Assembly: GCF_003711515.1 (NCBI RefSeq)
Contig: NW_021167085.1
Coordinates: 1,218,575 to 1,282,574 of the forward strand
Source: Sodiomyces alkalinus F11
Lineage: Eukaryota > Ascomycota > Sordariomycetes > Glomerellales > Plectosphaerellaceae
Reading direction: 5' to 3'
Length of the DNA: 64,000 nucleotides
The number at the start of each line of letters is the position of its first letter. The first letter of the stretch is position 1. Positions 22,657 to 35,000 of this stretch are shown piece by piece. Under the pieces are notes generated by a model that ran no database searches, was not told the DNA's origin, and worked only from the letters and a program-made list of their open reading frames with translations. The position numbers were made by a program, and so were the translations under genes.

Positions 22657-24705
22657 TCAGTTGGCAGCTGTGGCCAATGTGAGCATCTCCATCTCCTCCG
22701 CTGTGAATCCATTCCCCAAGTAGGCGAATCTGTTCGCCTTGCCCCTGATACCCTGCTCCTCGCCGACTCGAGTGTACTCCCAGTCTTCACCGCGAAACCT
22801 CCAGAGCATGGTAATGAAGTGCATCCGGCTGCCAGGGTGAAGTCCGATGACCGGGGCCTTCGAACCAAGGGTGCCTTGCTTATACCAGCTACGGCAAGCC
22901 CCTGAGAAGGCGGTGCGGGGCATAAAAGCCGCGACGTGGGCGGCATAATCATCAACGGCTGCCTGGGCCGGCACGATGGAGCGTATCCCCTCGGTCTGAG
23001 CCTTGAGAATGACGTTGGCAATATACGTTGCAATATGCTCGGAGAGTGTAAAGACATCTCCATGGGCTATAGGGGCGCCAGGGCCGAGAAATTCTGGGAA
23101 GGAAAGGCGCGGGAAATGAGATGCGTCTTCGAGTATCATATGGGGCACTCTAAACTCACTGAAATAGTTGGGCAGACCGGCGATGGCTAGAGACATGTAC
23201 GACTTGGGCGTCTCCTGAGCCCAGATATCCTGCAGGTTACCGTTCCTGCCCACGAGGGGGAAGGCAGGCCTGAAAGACGAGTCGAAACCAGTGGCGCAGA
23301 TGATGGCTTCAACCTCAATAATATTGCCGTCGGCAAGCTCGATGCCGTTGGGGACAGCCCTCGTGATTGGCGTTGTTACCAGTGAGACTTTTGGGTCGTG
23401 GAACGACTCGAGGTAGCCTGGCGCGGGGGTCAGACGGCGACAGCCAAGGGGGAAGTCGGGAATCATGGCCTTGCAGAGGACCGGGTCGCCCTTCAGCATG
23501 GTCGTCATGAACTCTCGAACCTTACTCGCCGCCCATTTCTGCTGGGGGCTGTCTTTCAGGAGGCTTATGAAGAACTTTCCATTGGAGTCAGGTTCAAGGG
23601 ACCGCGAGAACTGTTCATAGAAGACAGGGTCAGATATGAACCGTTTTATTTGAGCCTGTGTGAACTTTTCGTTCTCGTCGAGCTCGATTCCGTCAATAAT
23701 ATGTGCCGAGGGCCCCGTTCTTATGGTGGCTACTCGAGGAGGGATGATGGCCGTCGGAGCACGTATATGGTGGTAGAGTCTCCTGACATCTGGGTGAAGC
23801 GGTTAGCCTTGCCTGTATGACATGAAAAATGCCGTACGAGGTTGTCTGGGAGACGCACGAGGCCTGATGGCTGGGAGGACTTGGACCCCAGAGGCTCCAT
23901 TTCCGATGACGGCCACAGTCTTGTCTTTGTAACTGAAGCTACTGGGCCAGGCCGCAGTGTGAATCAAGGTGCCCTCGAAATCCTCGACTCCAGGGATGTC
24001 GGGCCATTTCCATTTGCTGTTTACAGAACACGCCGTATCAGCCATATGTATCTGCGAGGGCGAGTGGCCTGGCTCTCTTGTTTCGTCTCCCCCCTTTTGT
24101 TGCTCGTATTTGCTGAACATGTAGTGGGACGGACCAACTCACTTGAGGATACCGGTGGCGTCTATGAGAAAATCGGCGTGATCGTTGAAGACTACGTCCA
24201 TCTCATGATCGTGAACCTTCAGTTGCCACCGGGATGTGGCCTCCGACCACCGAGCGCCCACGATTGTGTGTGACAGTTTGATGGAGGGGCGCATGCATTC
24301 GTCGTCGCAGAGCTTGCAAAGATAAGCCTCAATCTCGGCAGCTGGGGCAAAGAAGGAAGACCATTCGGGGTTCTTGCGCCAGGAGAACTGATAGTTATGA
24401 GACGGCACGTCGCATTTGCACCCAGGATAGCGATTCTCAAACCAGGTGCCTCCGACTTCGGCATTCTTCTCGTACACAACATGCTCGAAGGACGAGGTTG
24501 GGAGCGTGTTGCGAAGCGTGCGGATCATGTTGAGGCCGCTTGCCCCGGCACCAATGGTAATGATGCGGAGATACCTAGGAGTACCGAAAGGCACTTCCTG
24601 AATAGAATAGACGCCATCGTCCGTTGCTCGACAGGAAATGAAGCTGGCAAAATTCCTGCTGACATCGGTATGACGGGAGAGATTCGGCAGTGCTTGGGGA
24701 GACAT
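22657..24705 (-). CDS. Baeyer-Villiger-type flavin monooxygenase
   Basis: Minus strand, three exons: 24143-24705, 23838-24016 and 22657-23789, giving 624 aa. The family uses FAD and NADPH to insert oxygen into ketones or to oxidise N/S centres, often in fungal secondary metabolism or degradation of cyclic ketones. Exon 1 has the FAD Rossmann motif ITIGAGASGLN followed by an acidic strand end and GGTWFENRYPGCKCDVPSH, typical of this class. Exon 2 has the BVMO fingerprint FxGxxxHxxxWP (FEGTLIHTAAWP) and the NADPH Rossmann motif VIGNGASGVQ. Exon 3 has ICATGFD, the second conserved ATG box. Donors are GTGAGT and GTACGG; the second intron is only 48 bp, with a CTAAC branch. No signal peptide. It is the last gene before the RIP-affected repeat block 1.4 kb away. 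No other biosynthetic gene is next to it, so the substrate is unknown. Confidence 0.92.
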
Positions 24706-26120
24706 GGTTGTTCACCCGCGAGATCCTTCTTGGTTGGGTCTATATGTAGGTAAGGTATGTGGTAGTTTGTTGATCGTCGGAGTGCTGAATAAACACACAG
24801 TTGCGCCCAGAGTGTCTTGCACTTGCATCAGGAGCCTACCCTTTTTGGTTCCGTCGATCTGGACACAGTTCCTTTCAAGAAGGTAGCCCACGAGGGTAGC
24901 CCACAGGAATGAAAGGGGCTAGTTATTCTCCTTGATCTGGCGGGTGCGCAGGTTCAGGGGGGGAGTCTGAGACTCCTCGGGTGGGGTTGCGTCGAAGAAG
25001 AAATGTCAACGATTGCCAGGAGACGGGGACGGAACTGGCAGGAGAAGTTGGAGAAAGAGGAAGCAGAAGCGGAGGTTAGGGCACCACCATCGGCACTGGC
25101 AGGTATCAGGTAGGTAAGTGGTCGAAGTAAGAGAGGGAAGGCATTTTGGACGCTACCTGCCTGACCTGTATAATTTGCAGGACGCATCATACAGATGTAC
25201 CTCCCAGCTTACCTACCTCAAGTTAACCTACCTTACCGAGTAAAGACAGACGGGTAGGGTACATAAACTCGTATGTGTCGCATGCCCAGCCTTAAAGGCG
25301 GAGGGGTCGAGAAGGAAAGCTACCTTAGGCTAGAGGCAACGAGGCATCGGTCCATGGTGGGCAGCTGCAGGGCATGCGAAGTCCTTAGTTCTCACCACTT
25401 TTTCGCCAAACTACTCACCTACCTTGGTATATGAGCCCGTCATATCCAGACCATCCTAGGTACCTATATCTTCCTGACCGAGAAGAATAAGCACGGCGTT
25501 TTGGCAGGCCCAGACCCCACAAATCATGGCCGAGGGACGCTGAAGAAAGAAGTGGCCGAAGGGACTAATATCAGTAGTACGGTTGACTCGATGGCCCTTG
25601 AAGAACATAGGCAGCCAGCATCTCAAGGAACCTCGGGGAGGGACGGGACCTTTCTCCGGCAGCCGCAGCTGGCCGATTTACGACGCAACAAGAATGCTCA
25701 GGTATTCTTAGCTAGGGGAATCCCCGAGGATCAGGGAGGGGAAGCGGTGGAAGATCTCGTCAACATTGTCGACCACACTCGGGTGTCACGGTCCCACGCG
25801 CTGATCTGCATCATGCATGCACGTGGCTAAGACACCGCAAAAGTTGCTGGATCAAAAACTACGATGTCGGATCCATGTCCTTGGGGGTAGGTGGTGGAAG
25901 GCTTCCCCAACCTGTAACACAACAAATAATACGGCGTTGCGGAGAGCCCCAAAGATGATGGTGCGCGAGAATCGGGGCTTCCATGAGGGCTATGCATGGT
26001 CAGAATCGTTCCCCGGGCTTTTTGATTTTTCCCGGCTGCAAACAGCCGCCCGTCTCCTCGGCAGCAGACGGAAGAGGATGGAGTGTAAACCATCGTAAAC
26101 GATCCAACCACGATGGGAGT
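24706..26120. other. Intergenic region next to the repeat block
   Basis: Monooxygenase promoter, then DNA with many TACCTACCT and CCTAGGTACC motifs (25,190-25,470). Two frames, 25501-25830 (+, 109 codons) and 25827-26138 (-, 103 codons), lack recognisable domains; the minus one runs into the LTR at 26121. I do not call either a gene. Base composition is still normal here, without the RIP signature. Confidence 0.5.
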
Positions 26121-26318
26121 TGTGTCATATTCTATCACGTGAGCTGTGGTATAGTGCTCTCCTATTGGTTAGAGGTGCCCTACTATCCTCGCTTAGAAGG
26201 TGGCAGGTATATTTAGGACATATATACCCGCCCCCTTTTTCTTTCTCTTTTATAGATAATATAATTATATATTTCCTGAATTAATACTCCCTATAAGCAT
26301 ACTCCCGTTAATTTAATA
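26121..26318 (+). repeat. LTR of element A (Ty1/copia), 5' copy
   Basis: Starts TGTGTCATATTCTATCACGT and probably ends ...TTAATA (CA changed to TA) before a PBS-like GTTATAAGCCCGGG. TATATTTAGGACATATA around 26206-26224 is a possible promoter TATA region. The same LTR start reappears at 55220-55286, differing mainly by C to T or G to A changes. The left part of this copy looks hardly mutated, unlike everything to its right. Confidence 0.7.
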
Positions 26319-29300
26319 GTTATAAGCCCGGGTAGTAGTAGTAACTAGTAACTTCCTACTAATCTATTATCTACGTTTATTTTTATATACTTTTATAGTA
26401 TTACGGAGCCCTCCTACGCTCTCTCTCCTAATCATGAGCTTTTATACGTTAAACCCTTACTTAATACTATATCGAATAAGCTTAAGATCACGGCTAAAGC
26501 GCTTAGTATCCCGCGCCTTAAATCTACGCGGTAATAGGCCGATTAGATCTTCTATATCTAGCCGTATACGTAAGGGATAAAGGTTTAGGTACTACTTAAT
26601 CCTAGCTAAAAGAATTAGCTAAATAACCGTTCTAAGTATATTATACCTAAATCCCTGGATTAACTACGCGGATAGTATTCCTAAGGCGAGGGCGATAATA
26701 CTATTATACCCTTAATATAGGAGCTTATACGCCTCGCCGAAATTAAGAATTAGCAGACTATAGCCTAGAATTAAAAGCTCGGTCGCCTTATTAAGACGCT
26801 TAATAAAGCTAATTAACTGCTTAAAACTATTATAGAGACCTTTACCTATTAATAGGCTATCGAAAAGGCTATTAAAAAATATCCCGGCTATAAAGAGAAA
26901 AAATAAAATAGACACTTTATATTACGCTATATAATAAAAGAACTTAAGAGTAGCTTCGCTCTAAGTAGTATTTACACGAAGGAAGAGGTAAGACGAGTAT
27001 ACGAAAAGTATCTATAAAACGCTTATTAAGCTAATACTAAAGTAGCTATATAGTATATAGAGTAGAATACCCTTATTAGACGCGCACGTTAGTAAAAGGT
27101 AACTAAGATTAAAGGACCTATTATTATTCGGAACTTCCTTATAGTAGTTAGATAAAAGTTTACGCCTATTTAGGCAGAAACCAAGCTCTAAGAGCTAGTA
27201 ATAAAAGAGGTCCGCGGCGATAAGATTTCCGATCTTCTAATATACGGCCACGATTTTAACGCTATTATAAGCGTTTTAATTATAGACGGTACGCGCTACA
27301 GCGTTTATATAACCCTAGGAGACTACTTAGATAATAATAAAGGCGGAAAGAAGCCTAAGAAAAAGAGCACTAATTACCCCTATCGACGCGAATATATTTA
27401 GAAGCTAGAGTACTATAATACGCTAGAGTACGCTTTAACCAGAAAATATAAGCAGAGATCTAATACCTATATTAATACTAAGTGGTGTGAGGAGATACGG
27501 AAGGAGATTAAGCTCCTAAAGTGGAAAAGCTTACGCGAAAAACTATCGAAAAAGGGATAAAAAAACTTAGAGAGCGGTAATAATAAGGGTAAAAAGGGGT
27601 ATCCTAGGAAGGTTATTATAACTATCCTGGATCCCGCCCTTATCTATACTATAGAAGAGGTCCTTAGGATGTACGCCGCGCTCCGACCTAGCCCCTACCC
27701 GCTCTTATAGAGTACTCTTCTTAATAATTACGGCGTAACTCACCTTATTAACTTAATCGACCTGCTTATTTTAGGTTTCTTTATACCTATAAAGGGATCT
27801 ATTAAATCCAGTATAACCGACTTTCCGATTATTAGTAAAGGTAAACGGCTTCTTAAGGGAATCCTTAATAAACCTTTAGGTACTCCGAAAGCTAACTTAG
27901 AGCTTAACAATATAGTTATTATAGAGGGATTTTACACGAATATTATATCGGAAGCTCTATTATATAAGGTTAGGATCTAGTATTCGGGTTATAACTACTC
28001 GTTACGCTTTAGAATAGCGGAGAAGAGCGTAGTCTTATTAAAGCTGCTTCGACGCTTTAATATAACTATCCTTTAGTATAAGCTAATTTTATCTTCTTCT
28101 TCTTCTTATTCGTTATTCTAACCGATACTATATAGTATTATTCCGATTAATTACGACTATTAATATATACTAGTTATAGTAATCGATCGACTAATAAGAG
28201 CTTACCGATATTACCGACCTTCCCGCGACCCTCCTTATCCATAAGTCGATAAAGAATAGTTATAGCACTTAAGAGTAGGCTATCTTAGACTAAGCGCTCT
28301 ATAAGTATTAGTTCGTAACGCTAGAAACGTGTTAATTAAGGGAACTAAGCGGATAGACTATAAGATATACTCCCGAACCTAGGCACGTTAAGTCGTGTCT
28401 CGACACACGTTAGAATACCGCTCCCTATAACCGTTTTAGCGTATTTATTAGGATCTTTAAGAGCTACCTAAGAGCTATAACGGTATACGATATCTTCTTA
28501 TAATAAAGGATAAATATAGCGGCTAGATCTATATACCGCCTTTAGCTTCGAAAAATAGCGTTATAGTCTATAACGCGCTTTAAGCGTTCGAATGATAGGT
28601 TAACCGGCAGTTTATATTATATATCTATAAGATACGTAGTGATAACGAGCCCTTAATCGTTAATCTAGTAGGGGATTTAATAACCCAGCTATAGGCGAGT
28701 AGTTAAGAGATCGATAGAGAAATTATACTGCCCTATACCTATAAACCGAACGGAGGTAGTGAAAGAGCCCGTTAACTGATTATTATAAAGTCTAATACTA
28801 TACTTAACGGAGCAGGAATTCCACTAGATAAATAGCTAGAGAGTACTAGAACGGTAGCGTTATTATATAATATAAGTCCCTTATAACGACACGGATAGAA
28901 ATCCCTAGTAGAAATCCTCGACTTATAGTTTAGAAAGAATACGCCGATTCTAATAAAAGAGTATATAGCCGACCTACGCCCTAATTAGAGTGGTATTTAT
29001 ACCTACGGCTACCGCGCCTATCTAATAGCGAGGGATAGGGAGACTAAGAGGAATAGAAAACTATATAAGGTTTAACTAAAGGGATATATTAGGTATCTTA
29101 TAGATTACGTTACCTATAATATTTACCGAGTATAGATTCTATAGCTTTAGAAGGTTATTATAACGCGTAATATATAGTTTAACGAGCAGCTATTTTATAA
29201 ACTATAGCTTAAAGAAGCAGAATAGATCCCGGAGCCTAAGGCGAGGAACTAGCTTATAGCTTATAAAATATAAGAAGATAAAGATAACGACTTTATTCTA

Positions 29301-31570
29301 TAGGCCTACCCTCCGGGTAGATTAATTAATAGCGTACCTTTTAGAGAATAAGTATAGTCCACGGGTTCGAACTCGGGGGTAAGAGTAGTAGAGGCTAAAT
29401 TAGACGCTTCGTCGCTACTACTAAATATACCTAGTGCACCCGAACTGCCCGCGATAGGACTTTAAACCCCACGCGTAATACCTAATCCTTAAAGCAGGAA
29501 TCTTTAGATTATAAACGTAGAGCCGTAGTCTTCGGAGGAACTCTTAATTAATAATTCTTCTAACTAATAAGATAACGGAGCGGCCACCTAAGAAGATACC
29601 GTAACCGACACGCTAGGATTATATATACTAGAGCTTAATACCGACACTTCGACGATTTTAACTATAGAAAGGAGTGTGTAGGCGACGGTATAGGGACTAG
29701 CTACCCTTAATCCGCCCTATGGTATTAGCCGCACTATAGTGTCCGGATCCAGACTACCTATCCGACCGACTCCTAAGGTAACCGCCTACTAAAGGAAAAA
29801 GAGTATACTAGTAAAGGAAGTAACGTGCGCTAGCGTAAGAATCACTAATCGCCGTGCTTAAGGAAAGACTATTCGGATTAATCCACGGATATATTAGGTA
29901 GAGCTAGATAAGCCTTTAATATATACTTTTTTCTTATCTGATTAATAAAAAGAGCGCTAGGACGGGCTAGAAGGGCTTCTAACCTTTGATTTAATAATCC
30001 TTGGAGTAGCCGATACTAGAATAAATACCTATTCGAATATTAAAAAAAAGGCCATAATGTTACCGAAGCCCTTAATCGATAGCAGGGTTTATCGCGACTA
30101 CCTAAAGGCTATACTAAGGTATTAGCGGGAGCTTACTAACTACCCGATATATAAACGGTTTAAGGAAGCCGCGTAGAAGGAGGTAAATAAGCTAATTAAG
30201 AAGCGTATATAAAGAGAAATCAAGCGCTTAGAGGCGAAGTTAAAGCCTCTTCCGTTAAAGAGAGCTTAATAATTAAGGGAACCTACGTAGTAACGCTTGC
30301 TACACGATCTTTTCGTATTATTATAGCCCTGGCTACTTAGTTTAATCTAGAGATTAAGTAACTTAATATCGTTAACGCCTTCGTTAACGCCTAAAGGAGT
30401 AAAACAGGAACGCCCGTTATATACAAACTTTCCAATAGATTTAAGTAGCCCGATAAATACTTAGAGCTCGATAAAGTACTATATAGACTACGCGACTCGC
30501 CTAGACTATAGTTCTAGACCTTCGCGGCTACCCTAATAGACTCAGGGATAAAAGCTAGTAAAGAAAAACCGTGCCTATTCTATACTAAGGCTTAAGACGT
30601 ATTCGTTATCTTCTTTATAGACGATATTATCGTGTTATTTCATAGAGATAGTGCTATAAACGGCCTTAGGATTATCGAAGGGATTAAAATAAGGTTTAAG
30701 GTGTCGGCAAAGGGGGAAGCCGATTAGTTTTTAGGTATTAAGATTACTCGAGATCGCCCTCGATATAAGGTTTTCCTCTCCCACGACTTATATATCGAAA
30801 AGATCGTAGCCAGGTTTGAATTAAACGCTCTAAACACCTACCCAGTAATCCCTATTCCCGTTATAGAATACCGGAAAAGAGAAGACGAAGCCACCGCTTA
30901 AGAGATTAAATCTTATTAAGAAAAGGTCGGATTAATGCTTTACACTGTAATTATAATACGTCCTAATATAGTATTCGCCGCCTTTATCCTCTCCCGCTTT
31001 CTTAGAAACCCCTCTCCCGAGCACTATAAGGCGGTAGACTAAGCTATCCGCTATTTATTTATAATAAGGGACCTTTTAATTTAGTACGGATTAAGTATTA
31101 GTTTATAGGCGATAGTTATTATAAGCGACGCCTCTTTTATAGATAATTTAGATATACGAAGATCTTTATAGGGTTACCTTATTAGCCTATTTAGTGGATT
31201 AGTTATATAGAAAGTAACGAGGTAAATAACGGTAATAACGTCTATAACCGAAGTAAAGCTACTTATTTTAGAGTAAATGGCGAAAGAAATAATAGGTTTA
31301 AAGCGTCTTTTCGTCGAAATACGCTTTAATCCAGAATCTCCTTAGGATATCCACTACGATAACACGTAAACGATACGCCTAATAGTCGATAATAGCTTTA
31401 GAATTAAGACTAGGCTTTGCTATATAGATATATAGCGCTTTTAGGTAAGACAGAAGAACATAAAGGGATTATTCAGAGTTATATATATTACTACGAATTT
31501 AATACTAGCGGACGGATTAATTAAAATATTTCCACGATAAAAATTCGAGAACTTCCGAGTATATCTTAAT
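26319..31570 (+). pseudogene. Element A gag-pol (copia), RIP-inactivated
   Basis: There is no long open frame: TAG and TAA appear wherever CAG, CAA or TGG would be expected. From about 30,300 the + strand reads as copia reverse transcriptase, for example IIALATQFNLEIKQLNIVNA near 30,320, then the catalytic FIDD motif at 30614-30625 (the two Asp are still present). RNase H follows, with EVKLLILE and later IHYDNT. The C-terminal LADGLIK box is near 31,510. Upstream of that, 26,400-30,000 must hold gag, protease and integrase, but the degradation is too heavy for me to place borders. Composition is strongly A/T-shifted and poor in CpA/TpG, as expected after RIP. Confidence 0.8.
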
Positions 31571-31824
31571 ATAATTAGTGCACGGAGGGGGTGGAAAGAA
31601 GCAGTTAAAGTCGAAATTCCCGCGCCCTAAGCGCACCGCGCGCCGGCGGTTTAGTTAATTCAGTAAAAAGAAGGGTATATCGTTATCTTAATACTATAAA
31701 ACTATACTAAACCCTAAAAGTAAATCCGAAAATTCTAAAATATAAAAAGGAGTATACTAGCTAAATTACTAAGCTTTATTAGTACTATCCTAAGCACCGT
31801 CCTACGTAATATTTACGCTATTTC

Positions 31825-32038
31825 TGTCAGATAAAGCGTAGTCAAAATCGTCACAAAAACGGTCAGAATTGATTAAGTTAGTTATGTGTCTGTTATAACT
31901 ATAACCGACCGTCAGAGAATCCCCGCCACCGTAATATTAGTGGTGAAGATTCTGCAGGTGTCCACCCGGATTATAAGCTCGGTAATCCGGCCTATTACAT
32001 AACCGTAAATCCATAAACAGGCCATAGTCTATCCGACA
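31825..32038 (-). repeat. Element E LTR (3' copy in element orientation)
   Basis: 214 bp, TGTCAGATAAAGCG...CTATCCGACA. Same length as the partner LTR at 37294; the differences I compared are transitions. Confidence 0.92.
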
Positions 32039-35000
32039 CACCCCTTAATTACCCTAAATATTAGTTAGGCGATTAAAGCTATTCGTAACCGGCAGATAAT
32101 CTAGCTATATAATCTATTCGCTATAGCCGCCCTTAAATTCATCCTCCAGGTCCTCTAAATACTCTATCCGGACTTCCTTTAGCTGCTTTTACTATAGCCG
32201 GTCCCGTATATCTATTATACCCACCTAAGTCCTCAACGTCTTAAATTTCTCGCCGTATAACGCTTTCGTTAGACCGTCTACCACTATTTCCGCGCTCGTA
32301 ACGTACGTCACGAGGATCTGCCCTCGTTCCTTTACTTAACGTAATTAGTGGCTATGAATATCGACGTAGCGGAGGCGCGTTATTAACGTGCTAATCTCTT
32401 AATTAACTAATCGAATCGTTTAGTTATTATCGTATAAGATTCTTAATTCCGGATCGTTAAATTCCACTTCTATACTAAGTAATAGGCGTTATATAAAGAT
32501 ACCCTCTTTTACATCTTATACTAACGCTAATAGCTCTGCTTCCGTTATTAACGTCGTGACCGTATTCTGCTTATTAGTGCGCCACACGACTATACCTCTA
32601 AATAAGCGTACCACGTATCCTTAACTACTCTTACGATTAAGGGTATTATCAGTAAATAAGGCGTTAGTATAGATTTCGATAGTATCGCCACCCTCTAGTT
32701 CTAACGTAAACGATTAGCTATTAATTAGATAAAGAATTAGATAATCGGCGGCCTTATAGTGAATAGGCCCTGGATTAACGTTAAACCGGTATAGCCTAGA
32801 TACTGTAAACGCGATATTAGGCCGCGATATTACTACTACGTATAGTATAGATCCTATCTTCCGTTAATAGCTTTTAACGTTAGTCGAGGTCCCTAAATAG
32901 GGCAGTAGCTCTATAATCTTAATTAGGTACGTTAGGCGATAGTTACTACTATATTTACTATTCGGCTTTAATAGGCGTTCTAACTTAGTAACGTAGTCGC
33001 GTTATAATAACTAGATTTTACGGGCGACGCGGTTGCGAATAACCTTAATACTAAGAAACTACTATAGAGGATCGCCACCTTATAGGTTATAGTGGCGTTA
33101 TAGGTTATTAACGGCCTACTCTATCTACGCCTTATATTATTTCTTATAAGTAATAACGATATCGTTAACGTAGAAGAATAGAATTAAACCGCGGCGTAGA
33201 AAATAACACGGTTCTTACGGCACTATCTAAAAGCCGTCCGCTATAAGGATAGCTAAAAAGTGCTTTTACTAAAGCAGTAAAGACTCCTTAAGTCTATATA
33301 ATGCCTTTTTCAGGTGTAAACGACTCCTAGGGGCTAGAAAGCCTAGCGGCGGGTATATAAAGATATCGTGGGGGAGAGGCGCGTGTATAAACGCGTTTAT
33401 AACGTTAAATTATAATAGCGTAAGGTTAAATCGGGCGGCGATAGCTATTAACGCGCGGAACGACTATCCGGCTAGTATTACTATATACGTCTTCTCGAGC
33501 GAGGATTAATACTACTAATATCCTCGCACTATAAGCCTTACCTTATATTTATATAGAAATCTATACTTATCGAACTTATATATTATTACCTATATCGAAT
33601 TAAGAACCTAATATCTATCTGCTACGGATAACGGCACCCGTATCCACGACCCTATCTCCTTATAGCTCCGTAGGTAGTCTTCTTATACCTATCGGAATAA
33701 ATGGCCGTAAGGGTATAAGGGTCTATCGCGAGGGTTCTTCGAAGGAGGAGGGAGGTTTTTACGGTGGATCTTTACGGCCGCCGGGGTAACCGCCGGAGTT
33801 ATATTTCCCGAGATAGCCTCCCGGGATATACTTCCGGTAGCTGCCGCCGGGGCCGTGGATTCGTAGGGTATCGTTAAGCATCGCTATAGCGCTATAGGCG
33901 TGGACCTTTTTAATCGTAATTTAGTTAGCGGAGTCCTATTTAATATATATATATCCGGGGCGTAACGGCTAGCATTAAATACTACTGCCTAATAGTCTTT
34001 TTTCTAGCTATCGCCTTACCAGTTAGGGCGCGCTCCTTTATCTATAAGGAGCCCTACAGCCGTCGCTATAGGGATATCGCGGTATTATATTCCTCTATCC
34101 ACGAGGAAGCCTATAGCCATAGGTACTTTACGACGATTACCTAAGATCACGGCTACTATTAACGCTATAACTAACGGCGGGGTTTCCTGTGGAGTAGGAA
34201 GCTATAGACTTATAGGCTACTATAGACGGGAATTAAACATTATACTAGCTAAATCACACGGTTTATAACCTAAATCTTATCCTCCTAAACTCGAGATAGC
34301 CTCCTCCACCCCCTTACGGCCGGGTATTACGGACTATAACCTTAACGGTAGCGGTTATAACGCCGTCGAGGAAGGGGATCCAGGGGAAACTAGCCCCGGT
34401 AAAGGGTTAAATTCAAAATAGGCAGTTATATAAAGGGGGGGGTCCTTAGCTTATACGTCCATAAACGGCCGTGAATCTCTAGCCCTCTCCTACTCGATCT
34501 AATTAATTAGGTCTTCTAGTTACTCCTCTATTAATTTACGGAGGTCGTCTTTAAAGGTATTAATATCGCCGTTAAAAAAGGCATATTCGTTAAAATCCAT
34601 ATCGCGCGTGCGAATAACGCGGTAGTAGCGCTGGCCTATTACCTAGATACGGAAGATATTAGTGGAATCGTAGCCGATAAGGTAGCCGATATAGGCGCGT
34701 GGAGCGATACGATTTAATAGCTTATTAGTGCCCTTTTAGGCGTCCTTGATTATCGCGTACGCCGTATAACCGTAGGCTCGAAGATATAACAAAATCGACT
34801 TCCTTTTAAAGAGGACTTTATAGGGCGTTTTCTAATCCTTTTACTGCTTTCGTGGAGTATAGTTATAGACGTATACGGCCGTGGGAATAGCCTTAGGCTA
34901 TATAAACGGCGGTAGCTTAGCGTGGATATTTATCGTATAAGCTTTCGAAATTACCACGGTAGCAGCGCGTTCGGCACCCCCGTTCTACGCGTAAGTGTCG

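Noticed and set aside
25501..26138. Two frames of 103-109 codons next to the repeat block
   Set aside because: No recognisable domain; the minus one extends into the LTR at 26121.
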